NCBI GenBank assembly: GCA_035048815.1
Contig: JAUCBN010000017.1
Location: forward strand, 14,814,936-14,878,935
Direction: 5' to 3'
From: Abelmoschus esculentus
Lineage: Eukaryota > Streptophyta > Magnoliopsida > Malvales > Malvaceae
Length of the DNA: 64,000 nucleotides
The translations under genes were made by a program, and so were the position numbers. Shown piece after piece: positions 24,001-36,113 of this stretch. The first letter of the stretch is position 1; every line of letters starts with the position of its first letter. Below the pieces are notes generated by a model, which was not told the DNA's origin, made no database searches, and saw only the letters and a list, made by a program, of their open reading frames with translations.

Positions 24001-27000
24001 GTAAAAAGAAAAACAAAAAAAAGATTTTGTTACTAAAAGAACTCTATCGAAAAAGTCAATCAAATTACAACTTGTTTAAAAAATGTCTAAAAGACTCTTT
24101 TAGTACATTTAAGAATTCTACTTACAATAGACTTTTAACTCTAGATAAACAACTAACTTTTACAACAAGTAAAACTATAACACTACAAGTAAAACTGTAA
24201 TGCTTTTCCGATAAACTTACAGAAAATTCTTCGTAAAAATTTGTTTGAAGGATTAAATTTGCTCTGGTACCATGTAGACTAACAAAATATCTTTTATGTT
24301 ATTGAAAAAATAGCATAAATAATTACATCTCGTTATAGATTTTTATAGACTCTAGTGTAGGAATTTTAGTACTAAGGAGTTCTACTTAAAGTAGATTAGT
24401 AACTACTAATTACATATTGATTACAACACTAAGACCTTTTCACGGATAACTCACAAGGTGTATATTGTTTGCAACTCAACATTTGAGACACTAGTGTGAA
24501 GGCATGTCTTTGCAAGATAATTTTTACCTTGGTTTGTGATGGCATCTCTTATTCTCCCCATGCAAGAAAAAGTTTTAATTGTTAACTTTGTTTGTCATAT
24601 TCTATTTCTTTCAACAATCTTCTTATTTATATGTGTCTCAGCTATGTATTTGGTCTCTTTTTTGTTCCGTTTTCATTCGCTAAATATGTCCTATTTGGCT
24701 ATATATGTTTCACATGTAGTCCTTTTGCGCAGATAAAAGTTCTTCTAATGGCTGTCAAAAGTTTTAATCCAGATTGTGGGGACCCTGCCTACATTGTTAG
24801 TATTGTGGACTTGTTACATGAATGTGTGGAGTTGTCATACAGACAAGGTAATCGGACTGTGATTTTCCGTTGTTGAGTTTAATAAAGTTATGATTAGTGT
24901 ATAGATTTTTTTGTTTTATCATAAGGTTATGTAGCCTTGGCTTTTTCAAAGGATTATATTTTGGTTGTTCTTGCGTTTAATGATCCTTCTTTTGTATTTT
25001 TCCTTGCCTTGAGTTGTTGTTTATATCATGGAACTTTGACTTGTAGAGGCTGGTGGTCTCAGTCTTCGGGAAGATATGCGGAATGCCCATGGTTATCACT
25101 TCCTTGTTCAGTTTGCTCTAGTTCTTTCCTCCATCCCTCAGAATCAAGGCATTGAATCTATTTATTTGAAGCATCACGCTGAAAAAGATAGTGGTTCCAA
25201 TAGTGCTCAAGCTTTTGATGATGTAGGGGAAAAGGATTTCATAGGAAAAGAGGAACATTCCTCTGAACACGTCTCATCCACTCTGAGTTGGCTACTTGAT
25301 ATTCTTGTTAACCTAGCTCAAACAGGTCCAGATGATGGTAAAAGATCCAAATATTCTCACACCAAGGCCAGTAGCCATAGCAGAAGTCGAACTTCATCTA
25401 CTGACAGTCTTGGCGAAGAAATTTGGGAACAGGGAAATAATAAAGTTAAAGACCTTGAAGCTGTCCTGATGCTGCAAGACATTTTTCTCAAGGCAGATAG
25501 CAGTGATCTGCAGGCAGAAGTATTAAACAGAATGTTTAAAATATTTTCAAGTCATCATGAAAACTACAAGTTGTGTCAGGAAGTGAGGACCATTCCTCTC
25601 TTGATCTTAAACATGGCTGGATTTCCATCATCATTGCAAGAGAAGATCTTGAAAATTCTTGAATATGCTGTGACTGTAGTGAATTGTGTTCCTGAGCAAG
25701 AACTGCTGTCTCTATGTTTCTTATTACAGCAACCAATTACATCAGAGTTAAAGCTCACCATCCTTTCTTTTTTCATAAAGCTCCTATCCTTTGATCAACA
25801 ATACAAGAAAGTCCTACGAGAAGTAGGTGTGCTGGAAGTCTTGTTGGATGGTTTGAAGCAACATAAGTTTCTTTTGGGTCAAAACCAACATGATGGTAAT
25901 GGCAACCAGTTGGAGAGAATATTCAGCTCTAGCAGCTTCAAGAAACACTTCGAAAGTGAGGGTGTTATTATTACAACTCCCAAGTTTGGGGAATCTGGTT
26001 CAGGGAAGTTTCCTATTTTTGAAGCTGAGGAAACAATCGCAGTTGCATGGAATTGTATGGTTTCATTAGTAAAGGAATGTGAAGCTAGCCAAGCTTCATT
26101 CCGATCTGCCAATGGTCTGACCACTGTTCTCCCCTTCCTGGCATCCAATGTTCATCGTTCGGGGGTCCTCCGGACATTGTCATGTTTGATCACCGATAAC
26201 ACCATGCAGGTTTGTTAAGATGCTTACTTTTCCACTTGATAGATTTAAATTGGAACAGATCTTACATGCAAGAATGTTGTTTCTCCCTTTTTTCTTCCTT
26301 GCCATAATGAGCATCCGTAATCTTCACTTCCAACCGGAGTAATGCTAAATGTCCTTATTCCCTAGCATGCTTTTGTGCATGAGTGAACTGCCTGTACAGC
26401 TGTTAACACCAAATCGGGAACTCTTTCTTTCCAGGATCATCCTGAAGAATTAGGGGTGCTTATTGAAGTTCTAAAGAGTGGAATGGTTACAAGTGTTTCA
26501 GGGCATCAATACAAACTTCAAAGTGATGCGAAATGTGATACAATGGGAGCATTGTGGCGCATTCTAGGAGTAAATAATGCAGCTCAGAGAGTCTTTGGTG
26601 AATTCAGTGGATTTTCTCTTCTGCTGACCACCCTCCAAAGTTTTCAGGGTCATGAAGGATGCTCAGATGAATCTTCTTTGCTAGATTGCATCAAAGAGTT
26701 CACATATTTATCGCGCCTTATGACAGTTGCAGTGTGTGGTAATGCCATTAATAGGACAAAGTTTCATGCTGTCATATCATCACAAACTTTCTATGATCTT
26801 CTCTCAGGGTCTCGATTGCTGTGTGTGGATTATGAGAAGATAGTGATCCATCTGTTGTTGGAACTTGCTCTTGAAATTACCCTTCCCCCTTTCATAACAC
26901 CGGAGAGTGCCACATCAATGGATATGGCTGAAAATAAGTTCACTAGTTTTCCTTTGACCACCCCATCTGGTTTGGGTAATCCTGATAAGGAACGAGTATA

Positions 27001-30000
27001 CAATGCTGGTGCTGTTAGAGTTCTGATCCGTTCAGTGTTGCTTTTTACTCCTAAAGTGCAGTTAGAAGTGCTGACTCTTATCGAGAAGCTTGCTCATTAT
27101 GGGCCCTTCAATCTGGAAAATCTCACCTCTGCAGGTGAGATAGAGTCGTCTATTGCCTTTTTAGTCTTTGATACTAGACATTAGCTTCTCACTATTTGCT
27201 TTTACAATGTATTTAGGTTGTGTGGAACTTTTACTGGAGACAATTCACCCCTTCCTTTCAGGCTCATCACTCTTACTGTCTTATGCTTTGAAGATAGTTG
27301 AGGTTCTAGGGGCATATAGGTAAGCTTGTGGTCATGTCTAGGAATCATTATATTTGCTCAGTTTATTTGATTTATCTGCCTTCAATTATTTCTGAAATAA
27401 GGCTTGCATTTCTGTTGATAGGTTGTCTGCATCTGAACTCCGAACACTTGCAAGATATATTCTGCAAATGAGGCTGATAAAATCTGGTCATACAATTGTT
27501 GATATGATGAATAGGTTAATTCTCATGGGAGATATGGGCTTCAAAAATGTTTCTTTGGCTCCATTTGTGGAAATGGAGATGAGCAAGGTTGGACATGGTT
27601 CTTTTCTGGTGCCTTTGGGAGAAAGATCTTGGCCTCCTGCTGCTGGTTATTCATTTGTCTGTTGGTTTCAGATTAAAAACTTTTTGAAAACACCAGCAAA
27701 AGAAACTGAGCCTGCCAAATCTGGTCTTTCCATGAAGAAAACTGGCTTAAATGGGCAGCATCATGATGAGCAAGTTCTCCGGATATTTTCTGTCGGTGCA
27801 GTAAATAGTGACAATACATTCTATTCTGAAATTTATCTCCAAGAGGATGGTGTTCTAACCCTTGCAACTGGCAACTCTTGCTCTTTAACATTTTCCGGAT
27901 TAGAGCTGGAGGAAGGCCAGTGGCATCACCTTGCTATTGTTCATAGCAAACCAAATGTTCTTACGGGACTATTCCAAGCTAGTATTGCTTATGTTTATCT
28001 TGATGGGAAGCTAATGAAAACAGGAAAATTAGGATATTCACCCTCTCCCATTGGAAAAAATTTGCAGGTAACTATTGGGACTCCAGTTACTGCTGCAAGG
28101 GTTAGTGACTTGACATGGAGACTCCGCTCCTGCTATCTTTTTGAGGAAGTGCTCACGCCAGGTTGTATATGTTTCATGTACATCCTAGGTAGGGGATATA
28201 GAGGTCTTTTCCAAGATGCAGATCTTCTCCATTTTGTCCCCTACCATGCTTGCAGGGGAGGTAGCATGGCTATCTTAGACTCATTAGATGCCGACTTGTC
28301 TGTAGCTCCTGGAACACAGAAGCTTGATAGTGCAAACAGGCAGGGAGACTCTAAGGCAGATGGAAGTGGAATTGTTTGGGATTTGGGTAGACTAGGAAAT
28401 CTTTCATTCCAGCTCTCAGGTAAAAAGCTCATATTTGCCTTTGACGGAACTTGTACGGAAGCCGTTCGAGCATCTGGGACATCTTACATGCTCAATCTGG
28501 TTGATCCTATGTCAGCTGCTGCTTCTCCCATTGGAGGTGAATAACCATTTTCTCCCTTTACATGTAATCATTCTGAAAATTGATCTTATCTTAACTACTT
28601 ACTTTTTTCTGTCTATGCAGGTATACCTCGGTTTGGACGTCTTCATGGGGATATCTATATCTGTAGGCAATGTGTTATTGGTGATACCATCCGCTCTGTT
28701 GGTGGAATGTCTGTCATTTTGGCCCTTATTGAGGCTGCTGAGACTAGGGATATGCTCCATATGACCATGTCCTTTCTTTCTTGTGCACTTCATCACAATC
28801 CTCAAAACATCAAAGACATGCAAACATACAGAGGATACCATTTGCTTGCTCTATTTCTGCGTCAAAGGATGCCATACTTTGATATGCAGTGTCTTGAGAT
28901 ATTTTTACAGATCGCTGCATGTGAAGCTTCATTTTCCGAACCAAGTAAATTGGAATGTATTCAAACTTTTGCATCCCCTATTGAAACAATTCATGAAACT
29001 AGCTTTGAGGATCTTAATTTCTCAAAGTTCCGTGATAAAACTTCAGGTGGAACTCAGTTTGACATAGATGATTTTTCTTCTTTGAAGGATTCATTCAGTC
29101 TCACTTCAGAGCTAGAAAATGCTGATATGCCAGCTGAAACTTCAAACTGTATTGTCTTGTCAAATTCAGATATGGTAGAACATGTTTTGTTAGACTGGAC
29201 ATTGTGGGTGGCTGCCCCAGTTCCCATTCAAATTGCACTGTTAAATTTTCTAGAGCAACTTGTGTCTGTGCATTGGTATAGAAATCACAACCTTACAGTT
29301 CTTCGTAAAATCAACCTTGTCCAACATTTATTGGTGACTTTGCAGCGTGGTGATGTTGAAGTTCCTGTATTGGAAAAATTAGTTGCAGTTCTTGCGGTCA
29401 TATTGGAAGATGGGTTCCTGGCATTTGAACTTGAAAACGTGGTTAGGTTTATTATTATGTCCTTTGGTCCACCTGTGATGAAACCACTGCAGCAAATAAT
29501 GCGTGAGCCCATGGGAAAGCACGTTATTGTTAGGAATTTGCTTTTGGAGATGCTTATGGATCTTCAAGTTACCATCAAATCAGAAGAGATGCTTGAACGG
29601 TGGCATAAAATGGTCTCTTCTAAATTAATACCTTATCTTCTTGATGAAGCTGTTCATCCTACTAGTATGAGATGGATCATGACTCTTCTTGGTGTACGTC
29701 TGGCTTCTTCTCCCACTTTTGCTCTTAAATTTCGCACAACGGGAGGTTACCAAGGCCTTTTGCGTGTTCTTCCTAGTTTTTATGATTCTCCTGATATATA
29801 TTATATATTGTTCTGCCTCATCTTTGGGAAGCCTGTTTATCCGAGATTGCCAGAAGTCCGTATGCTGGATTTTCATGCACTCATGCCAAGAGACGGAGGT
29901 CATGTGGAATTGAAATTTGTGGAACTATTGGAATCTATAATTGCTATGGCAAAATCCACCTTTGATAGGTTGAGCATGCAGTCAATACATGCCTGCCAAA

Positions 30001-33000
30001 CTGGAAACTTTTTCCAACTTGCAGCAGAACTGGTCGAGGAAACTGCAGACATGACTGAGGAGCTTCAGGGTGAAGCTCTCATGCACAAGACATATGCTGC
30101 ACGACTAATGGGTGGGGATGCATCTGCTCCTTCTGCTACAACTTCAGTTTTGAGATTCATGGTTGATTTGGCAAAGACATGCCCTACTTTCTCTGCTGTT
30201 TGCAGACGAACTGAGTTTCTTGAATGCTGTATTGACCTCTATTTTTCTTGTGTTAGGTTTGTCTTGAGATACATTCACATTATATACTTTTAATTTTCTA
30301 GGTTGTGGTTTGCAAATATTCCAGATCTAATATATGCACGTATATAATGTAATATGGTGCTATATGATCTCTAATCTGACTCTCAAGTAATCTTGCTCTG
30401 TTATTTCGCTTTGCAGGTCTGGTCAAACAGTGAGGATGGCAAGAGAACTTTCAAAAAAGGCAGAAAAGAAGATTTTAAATGACTGTGATGATTCTAGTTC
30501 GACAAATACACCCTATTCCCGACAGAACAGGAACAGTCTGCCAAGACTTCTATTAGTACTGGAAGCTTCCCTCCAGGGCTGGTCAGTTCAACTTCAGAAG
30601 AAATGTTTCCCTCAAATTTCAGTGCCGACGATACGGAAGGGATGGAGCCTACTAAATCCCAAGAGGAATTGAACAAATCATTGCAGGAAGCTATCCAAAT
30701 CACTCAGAGCATAGATGGAGATAGAGTTAATCAGGTTTCTCCCACCTCGAGCTCAAATGAGGTTACCCACCATAGTATCAAAAATAATCAGGGAAGTCAA
30801 CCACCAGATCCACAAAGTTCTGTGTCTGTTTCTAGTCCAGATTCTCGTATTTTCTCTGAGAAACTCAATTCCAAAATCCCCCTTATGCCTTCATCTCCCG
30901 TTGTTGCTCTGACTTCTTGGTTAAGTTCAGCTTCAAACAATAACGAATTCAAAAATCTCATGGAGTCTTCTATGTCCACTGGTTATATTGATCAATCCTC
31001 TGACTTGAAGTCTGGTACTAGAGCGCCAACTGCTACAATTACTACAGTTTCAGTTCTTCCAATGCTTCTTCTGGAAATGGATGATTCTGGCTACGGTGGT
31101 GGCCCTTGTTCTGCTGGGGCAGCTGCAATGTTGGATTTTATAGCTGAAGTACTAGCTGACCTTTCAACAGAACAAATAAAAGCAGCACAATTTGTGGAGA
31201 GCATCTTGGAAATGGTTCCACTATATGTTGGAGCTGAATCTATGTTGGTTTTTCAAGGTTTATTTCTGAGCAAACTAATGAACTTCATTGAAAGGCGTCT
31301 CTTGCATGATGATGAAGAAGACGAGAAAAAGCTAGATAAGGCCAAATGGTCCTTAAACTTGGATGCAATATGTTGGATGATTGTTGATCGTGTTTACATG
31401 GGCGCTTTCCCCCAACCTGCTGGTGTACTTAAAACTCTAGAATTTTTGTTATCAATGTTGCAATTAGCAAACAAAGATGGTCGAATTGAAGAAGCAGCTC
31501 CTACTGGAAAGGGTTATTTTATTGCAAGAGGAACCAGACAACTTGAGGCTTATGTACATTCAATTCTTAAGAATACAAATAGGATGATACTGTACTGCTT
31601 CCTACCATCATTCCTCATTACCATAGGGGAAGAAGGTCTCCTTTACTCTTTGGGTCTACTAACGGAACCTAAGAAAATATCACCCACAAAATCTTCACAA
31701 GAAGATCAAGGAATTGATATCTGCAATGTTTTGCAGTTGTTATATGCTCACCGACGAATAATATTCTGTCCAGCCAATCTTGATATTGATCTAAATTGCT
31801 GTCTTTGTGTAAATTTAATTTGTCTTATTCGTGACCCAAGGCAAAATGTACAGAACCAGGCAATTGATATTGTCAAGTATTTACTGGTTCATCGAAAAGC
31901 ATCTCTTGAAGACTTGCTTGTCTCTAAACCTATCAAAGGACAGCGACTAGATGTACTGCATGGTGGTTTTGACAAATTGTTGACCGGAAACTTATCTGCT
32001 TTCTTTGATTGGCTTCGGAGCTCTGAAGAGATGGTAAAAAAAGTACTGGAGCAATGTGCGGCAATAATGTGGGTGCAGTATATTTCTGGCTTCACAAAAT
32101 TTCCTGGAGTAAGAATTAAAGCCATAGAGGGACGCCGTAAGAGGGAAATGGGAAGAAAATCACGAGATACTTTGAAGGTCGAACTAAAACATAGGGAGCT
32201 AGTGAATGATAGGAGATATATATTGGACAGGCTTCGTGATAAAATGTCTACCGAGCTGAGAGTTGTCCGTCAGAATAAGTATGGGTGGATTCTCCATGCT
32301 GAGAGTGAATGGAAAACCCATCTCGAACAACTTATACATGAACATGGAATATTCCCAATCCATAAACCCGCTTCTTCTGAAGATCCAGGATGGCAGCTTT
32401 GCCCCATTGAGGGTCCTTACAGGATGCGCAAAAAGCTTGAGCGCTGTAAAGTAAGAATTAACAGTATCCAAAATGTTCTTGATGGGCAGTTGGAATTAGG
32501 TGAGGTGGAGCTTCCCAAGGTCAAACATGAGGATGGTCCAGATGTTTCTGATTCTGATTCTAAAGCTATTTTCAATCTTTTAAATGATGTTGAATTATAT
32601 GATGAAACATTGTATAAAGGACCAGATGACATGAAGGATGTAACTTCTGTTAAAAATGGCTGGAATGATGACAAAGCTAGCAGTGTAACTGAAGCTAGTC
32701 TTCACTCAGTCCTCGAGTATGGTGCAAAATCTAGTGCAGTTTCTGTCCCTACATCGGAAAGCACACCAGGAAGATCTGAAGTTGAATCTCCTAGGTTGTC
32801 ACCTGCCGTTAGGATAGATGAAATCAAAGTTACTGAGGATAAATTAGACAAGGAGCTGCAAAATGATAGTGAATATTTAATCAGACCTTATCTAGAACCT
32901 AGGGAAAAGATACGATTCAGATATAACTGCGAGAGAGTAGTTGGTCTAGACAAACATGATGGTACATTTCTGATAGGGGAACTTTGTTTATATGTAATAG

Positions 33001-36000
33001 AGAACTTCTACATTGATGATTCTGGCTGCATATGTGAGAAGGAATCTGCAGATGAGCTCTCTATTATTGATCAGGTATTGGGTGTTAAGAAGGATGTTAC
33101 TGGAAGTACGGATTCTCAGTCAAAATCAACTTCATCCTGGGACACAACACCGAAGACATTGGTAGGGGGAAGGACCTGGGCCTACAATGGTGGTGCATGG
33201 GGAAAGGAGAAAGTGGTTGCCAGTGGTAATTTACCTCACCCTTGGCGTATGTGGAAGCTTGATAGCATTCATGAGATTTTGAAGCGTGATTACCAGCTAC
33301 GTCCTGTTGCCATTGAGTTGTTTGGCATGGATGGATACAATGATCTCCTGGTGTTTCACAAAAGAGAAAGAGATGAAGTATTTAAAAACCTGGTTGCTGT
33401 GAATCTACCAAGAAACAGCTTGTATGGAATCTAGAACTTATTTATTCTCTGTTTAATTCTGTTTTTAAGTTAGCTTTGTGATGACGTATTAGCTGCTTCT
33501 CGAAAATGAACTGCAATATAAAAGGTACAGAAAAAGATGTATCCACCGGCCGTCCTGTTCAGTTCAATGTTGTTTTATGCTTACTTTCCCTTCATCATTT
33601 ATGTGCTGGTATTTCTTCCTTTATCTTTTGAATCTTGAAAATGTTTGTTTACTCTGTAACTCTTCTCCTTGCATCAGGTTGGACACAACGATTTCCGGAT
33701 CAACAAAACAGGAAGTCCATGAGGGTGGTCGTCTCTTTAAAATAACCGCTAAATCTTTCTCAAGGAGATGGCAAAATGGAGAAATCAGCAATTTCCAGTA
33801 CCTCATGCATCTCAATACCTTGGCCGGGCGTGGATATAGTGATCTTACTCAATACCCGGTCTTCCCATGGGTTCTTGCTAATTATGAGAGTGAAAATCTG
33901 GACTTGTCAGATCCCAAAACCTTCCGCAAGCTTGAAAAACCAATGGGATGTCAGACACCAGAAGGGGAAGAGGAATTTAAGACAAGGTCAATCCTAATAT
34001 CTATTCAAATAAATATTTTCCTATCTTTGTTACACATGTAGCTTGTGAAATTCAGATTAGCAATTACTGATTACACTGTCATGTCCACTTTTATATGAAA
34101 GATCATACAAGTGATAGATGTTTCTTTCTTTAATATGGTCTCTAAGATGCACATATCAAGTTGTATATGTATGTTATGCTTTACAATTCCTGTTCTCTTT
34201 CATCTTTCAGGTATGAGAGCTGGGATGACCCGGAGGTCCCAAAATTTCATTATGGTTCTCATTATTCTAGTGCTGGCATTGTTCTCTTCTATCTTCTCCG
34301 TTTGCCACCATTCAGTACGGAAAATCAGAAACTACAGGGTGGTCAGTTTGATCATGCTGATCGTCTTTTCAGTAGCATAAGAGGCACTTGGGCGAGTGCT
34401 GCTGGGAAGGGTAACACATCAGATGTGAAAGAACTGATTCCAGAATTCTTCTACATGCCTGAGTTTTTGGAAAATCAATTTCGTCTTGACTTGGGTGTGA
34501 AACAGTCGGGGGAAAAGGTCAGTCTTGGTTAAAATTTTTAACTTTGAGTTGTATAGTGAGATGATAAATCCTTCTTTGTACTGTGCCAAATTTGTGGTGC
34601 TGTAAGACTTACAAACTTCCCAGTTTCTGTTGTTTCATATTCCCTAGGTTGATGACGTTCTCCTGCCTCCTTGGGCTAACGGCAGTGCTAGGGAATTCAT
34701 CCGGATGCATAGGGAGGCCTTAGAATCTCATTTTGTTTCAGAAAATCTGCACAATTGGATAGACCTCATTTTTGGATATAAACAAAGGGGAAAGGTAGGT
34801 ATTGGCATTCTCTTGAAGCATATTTTCACCTCTACTGAATTTTCTAATACTACAATGCATTTTGACACTTGGATGCAAATACTTAAGAAGTTGAAAAATC
34901 CCAACTTTTCAGTTATATACTCCCATTTTCCGCTTGTAACGCTGTATATTGTCGTTACAATTGACAGGCTGCTGAAAAGGCTGCTAATGTATTCTACCAC
35001 TACACATATGAGGGGAGTGTAGACATAGACGCAGTTACAGATCCTTCAATGAAAGCTTCCATTCTAGCTCAGATCAATCATTTTGGACAGACACCTAAGC
35101 AACTATTCCTCAAACCCCATGTTAAAAGGCGATCTGACAGAAAGCTTCCTCCTCATCCGCTGAAGAATTCAACCCTTCTTCTTCCGCATGAAATACGGAA
35201 AACCTCTTATGCCATTACTCATATTGTCTGTTTCCAAGAGAGAATTCTTATTGGCAAGGCAAACACTAAGCTTAAACCTAGAGTGTATGCCAAATATGTA
35301 GCTTGGGGTTTTCCTGATCTCAGCCTGAGATTTTTGAGCTTTGACCAAGATCGAATCCTTTCGACTCATGAGAATCTTCACTTAGGAAACCAGACTCAGT
35401 GTGCTGGATTTAGTCATGATGGTCACATTTTGGTCACCGGCGTTGATGATGGTTTAGTTTATGTTTGGAGAGTCAGTGAAGATAATCCACGTGCCTCAAG
35501 TCGGATGCAGTTACAGAAAGTGCTTTGTGCACACAGATCCAAAATCACATGTCTTCACGTCAGTCAGTCTTATATGCTAATTGTAAGCGGATCAGATGAC
35601 TGCACGGTTATCATATGGGACCTTAGCTCCTTACGATTTGTTAGACAACTTCCTGAATTCCCAGCTCCAGTTTCTGCAGTCTGTGTGAATGATTTAACTG
35701 GTGAAATCATGACTGCTGCTGGAACGCTGTTTGCTGTTTGGAGCATCAATGGCTGTTGTCTAGCAGTAATTAGCACAGCCCAGATTCCATCTGATTACAT
35801 ACTCTCTGTGACAAGTCCTACCTTCTCTGATTGGCTGGACACAAACTGGTACGTAACAGGTCACCACGATGGGGCTGTTAAGGTCTGGCATATGGTTCAC
35901 TGCACCGACATAGAGACTATAAGCAACGCAACTAGCATAGGAACCGGAGGAGGATTGCCTTTGGACAAGTCACCAGAATACAGATTGCTCCTCCACAAGG

Positions 36001-36113
36001 TACTGACGTTTCATAAGCACCCAGTTACTTCCCTTCTCTTAACTCCTGACTTGAAGCAGTTGCTGAGCGGTGATTCCGGTGGCCATTTGCTTTCGTGGAC
36101 ATTACCACCCTGA
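8962..36113 (+). CDS. SPI: BEACH-domain protein, SPIRRIG/BCHB type (PH-BEACH-WD40), with probable frameshift
   Basis: Plant BDCPs of this type act in endosomal/vacuolar trafficking and mRNA-body formation and control trichome and root-hair growth. Coding exons (GT-AG, phases consistent): 8962-9170, 12151-12223, 12313-12398, 13324-13459, 13561-13617, 15608-15784, 15862-16053, 16151-16216, 24733-24847, 25047-26209, 26435-27134, 27217-27319, 27422-28536, 28621-30256, 30417-33421, 33678-33986, 34211-34517, 34648-34794, 34968-36113. Total about 3,580 residues, normal for the family. Domains: N-terminal armadillo-like region (KLISSKKRSLDVPK-type conserved blocks), ConA-like domain about 1087-1280, PH-BEACH about 2761-2945, BEACH about 2960-3240 (NFQYLMHLNTLAGRGYSDL), WD40 repeats about 3337-3580. 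Family proteins usually start MKW; that codon is at 8989, so either 8962 or 8989 may be the start. Exon 15 needs one extra base in the C run at 30518-30520; as written, translation stops at 30672 (about residue 2027), losing PH, BEACH and WD40. Introns 1, 5 and 8 carry retrotransposons. SPI and its paralogue BCHB are not separable here by eye. Confidence 0.94.
10676..11006 (+). repeat. 5' LTR of the intron-1 element
   Basis: Starts TGTTAGTTATCC, ends CCCCTTTCTCACA. Near-identical to 11767-12098. The PBS follows immediately. Confidence 0.9.
11214..11485 (+). repeat. ~60-bp tandem repeat array in the interior of the intron-1 element
   Basis: About four units of the form AAAGATA..GAAAAGGTTATA(C/G)TTTAGCC followed by TTAAAAACTATTTGGTTCTATCTTAGCCA. 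The related element in intron 8 carries the reverse complement of the same array at about 19190-19460, so the array is a family trait. Confidence 0.85.
11767..12098 (+). repeat. 3' LTR of the intron-1 element
   Basis: Starts TGTTAGTTTATCC after a purine-rich tract and ends TTTCTCACA, directly followed by the CTATA duplication. Confidence 0.9.
13696..13921 (-). repeat. Left LTR (3' LTR) of the intron-5 element
   Basis: Aligns by eye with 15191-15385, with an extra insert of about 16 bases near its inner end. It is followed by CTCCATCAAGCTGG, the complement of a purine tract. Confidence 0.7.
15191..15385 (-). repeat. Right LTR (5' LTR) of the intron-5 element
   Basis: Begins TGTGTAAAACTG right after the PBS complement and ends TTATCCACA before the CAAAA duplication. 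Confidence 0.7.
16709..16730. repeat. (GA)11 microsatellite in intron 8
   Basis: Eleven GA units in the unique part of BEACH-gene intron 8, upstream of the transposon nest. Confidence 0.9.
17169..17374 (-). repeat. Left LTR of the outer Copia relic
   Basis: Matches 24273-24436 through the TAATTACATCTC, TTTTATAGACTCTAGT and ACAACACTAAGAC words in the same order. The right copy is shorter by internal deletion. Confidence 0.72.
17430..17915 (-). pseudogene. Copia polyprotein remnants (RNase H, protease) of the outer relic
   Basis: 17430-17675 reads MMKLLKELGMVQNEKFEV... and matches the RNase H end of the neighbouring Copia element at 23110-23350. 17721-17915 reads MTSKRELFLKFESSSSK... and matches its protease region at 20121-20250. 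Reverse transcriptase and integrase between them are missing, so this is a deleted relic of a sister lineage. Confidence 0.75.
17998..18315 (+). repeat. 5' LTR of the middle Copia element
   Basis: TGTAAGATTATATAT...TTTTCTACA. It contains a longer (TA)n tract (18006-18043) than its partner LTR. Confidence 0.92.
18507..18894 (-). repeat. LTR (left) of the innermost element
   Basis: Near-identical to 19668-20055. Compared with the intron-1 LTRs it has an extra stretch of nearly 60 bp (TGGTGGTTTGTGTGTGATAG...) near the outer end. Confidence 0.9.
19190..19460 (-). repeat. Tandem array in the innermost element
   Basis: Units of TTTTTAAGGCTAAACTATAACCTTTT and ATGGCTAAGATAGAACCAA-type words, the reverse complement of the array at 11214-11485. 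Confidence 0.82.
19668..20055 (-). repeat. LTR (right) of the innermost element
   Basis: Starts directly after the PBS complement and ends before the ATACT duplication. Confidence 0.9.
20085..23397 (+). pseudogene. Broken Copia polyprotein (protease, integrase, RT, RNase H)
   Basis: Protease core at about 20088-20130 (TWIIDCGSSNHM) continues to 20435. A pre-integrase zinc region lies at about 20500-20660 (CPLAKQTKAS) with stops. Integrase at 20702-20938 shows FIDDHSRITW and the SDNGSE block. RT starts in 21624-22082, breaks near 22065, and resumes at 22147-23397, which holds the catalytic YVDDI block, then RNase H (EAEYKAL, VADVFTKALPK) and the C-terminus. Several stops and frame changes make it non-functional as a unit. 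Gag is missing apart from a short leader. Confidence 0.9.
23404..23714 (+). repeat. 3' LTR of the middle Copia element
   Basis: Matches 17998-18315 but has a shorter TA tract, a short extra segment near 23490, and ends TATA instead of TACA, so the terminal CA has mutated to TA. The CTTAA duplication follows directly. Confidence 0.92.
24273..24436 (-). repeat. Right LTR of the outer Copia relic
   Basis: TGTAGACTAACAAAATATC start and ACAACACTAAGAC end match 17169-17374; the interior is shortened. Confidence 0.7.

Larger units (their letters stand above)
17169..24436 (-). mobile_element. Outer, oldest layer: minus-strand Copia relic split by a younger element
   Basis: LTR-like ends of about 206 bp (17169-17374) and about 164 bp (24273-24436) share TGTAGAC.AAC.AAATATCTTTT.TGTTATTG-type and TACAACACTAAGAC words. 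Inside the left end is the complement of a purine tract (CTCCCCTCAAGCTGG). The PBS complement (CTCTGGTACCA) lies just left of 24273. The minus strand encodes RNase H debris (17430-17675, ...FDNQFTIQIARNPI...) and protease-like debris (17721-17915). The interior is split by the element at 17998-23714. No target duplication was recognised, which fits an old insertion. Confidence 0.75.

Noticed and set aside
24536..24876. Hydrophobic open frames around BEACH exon 9
   Set aside because: Read-through of intron sequence and of exon 9 in wrong frames; the exon itself (24733-24847) fits the BEACH protein.
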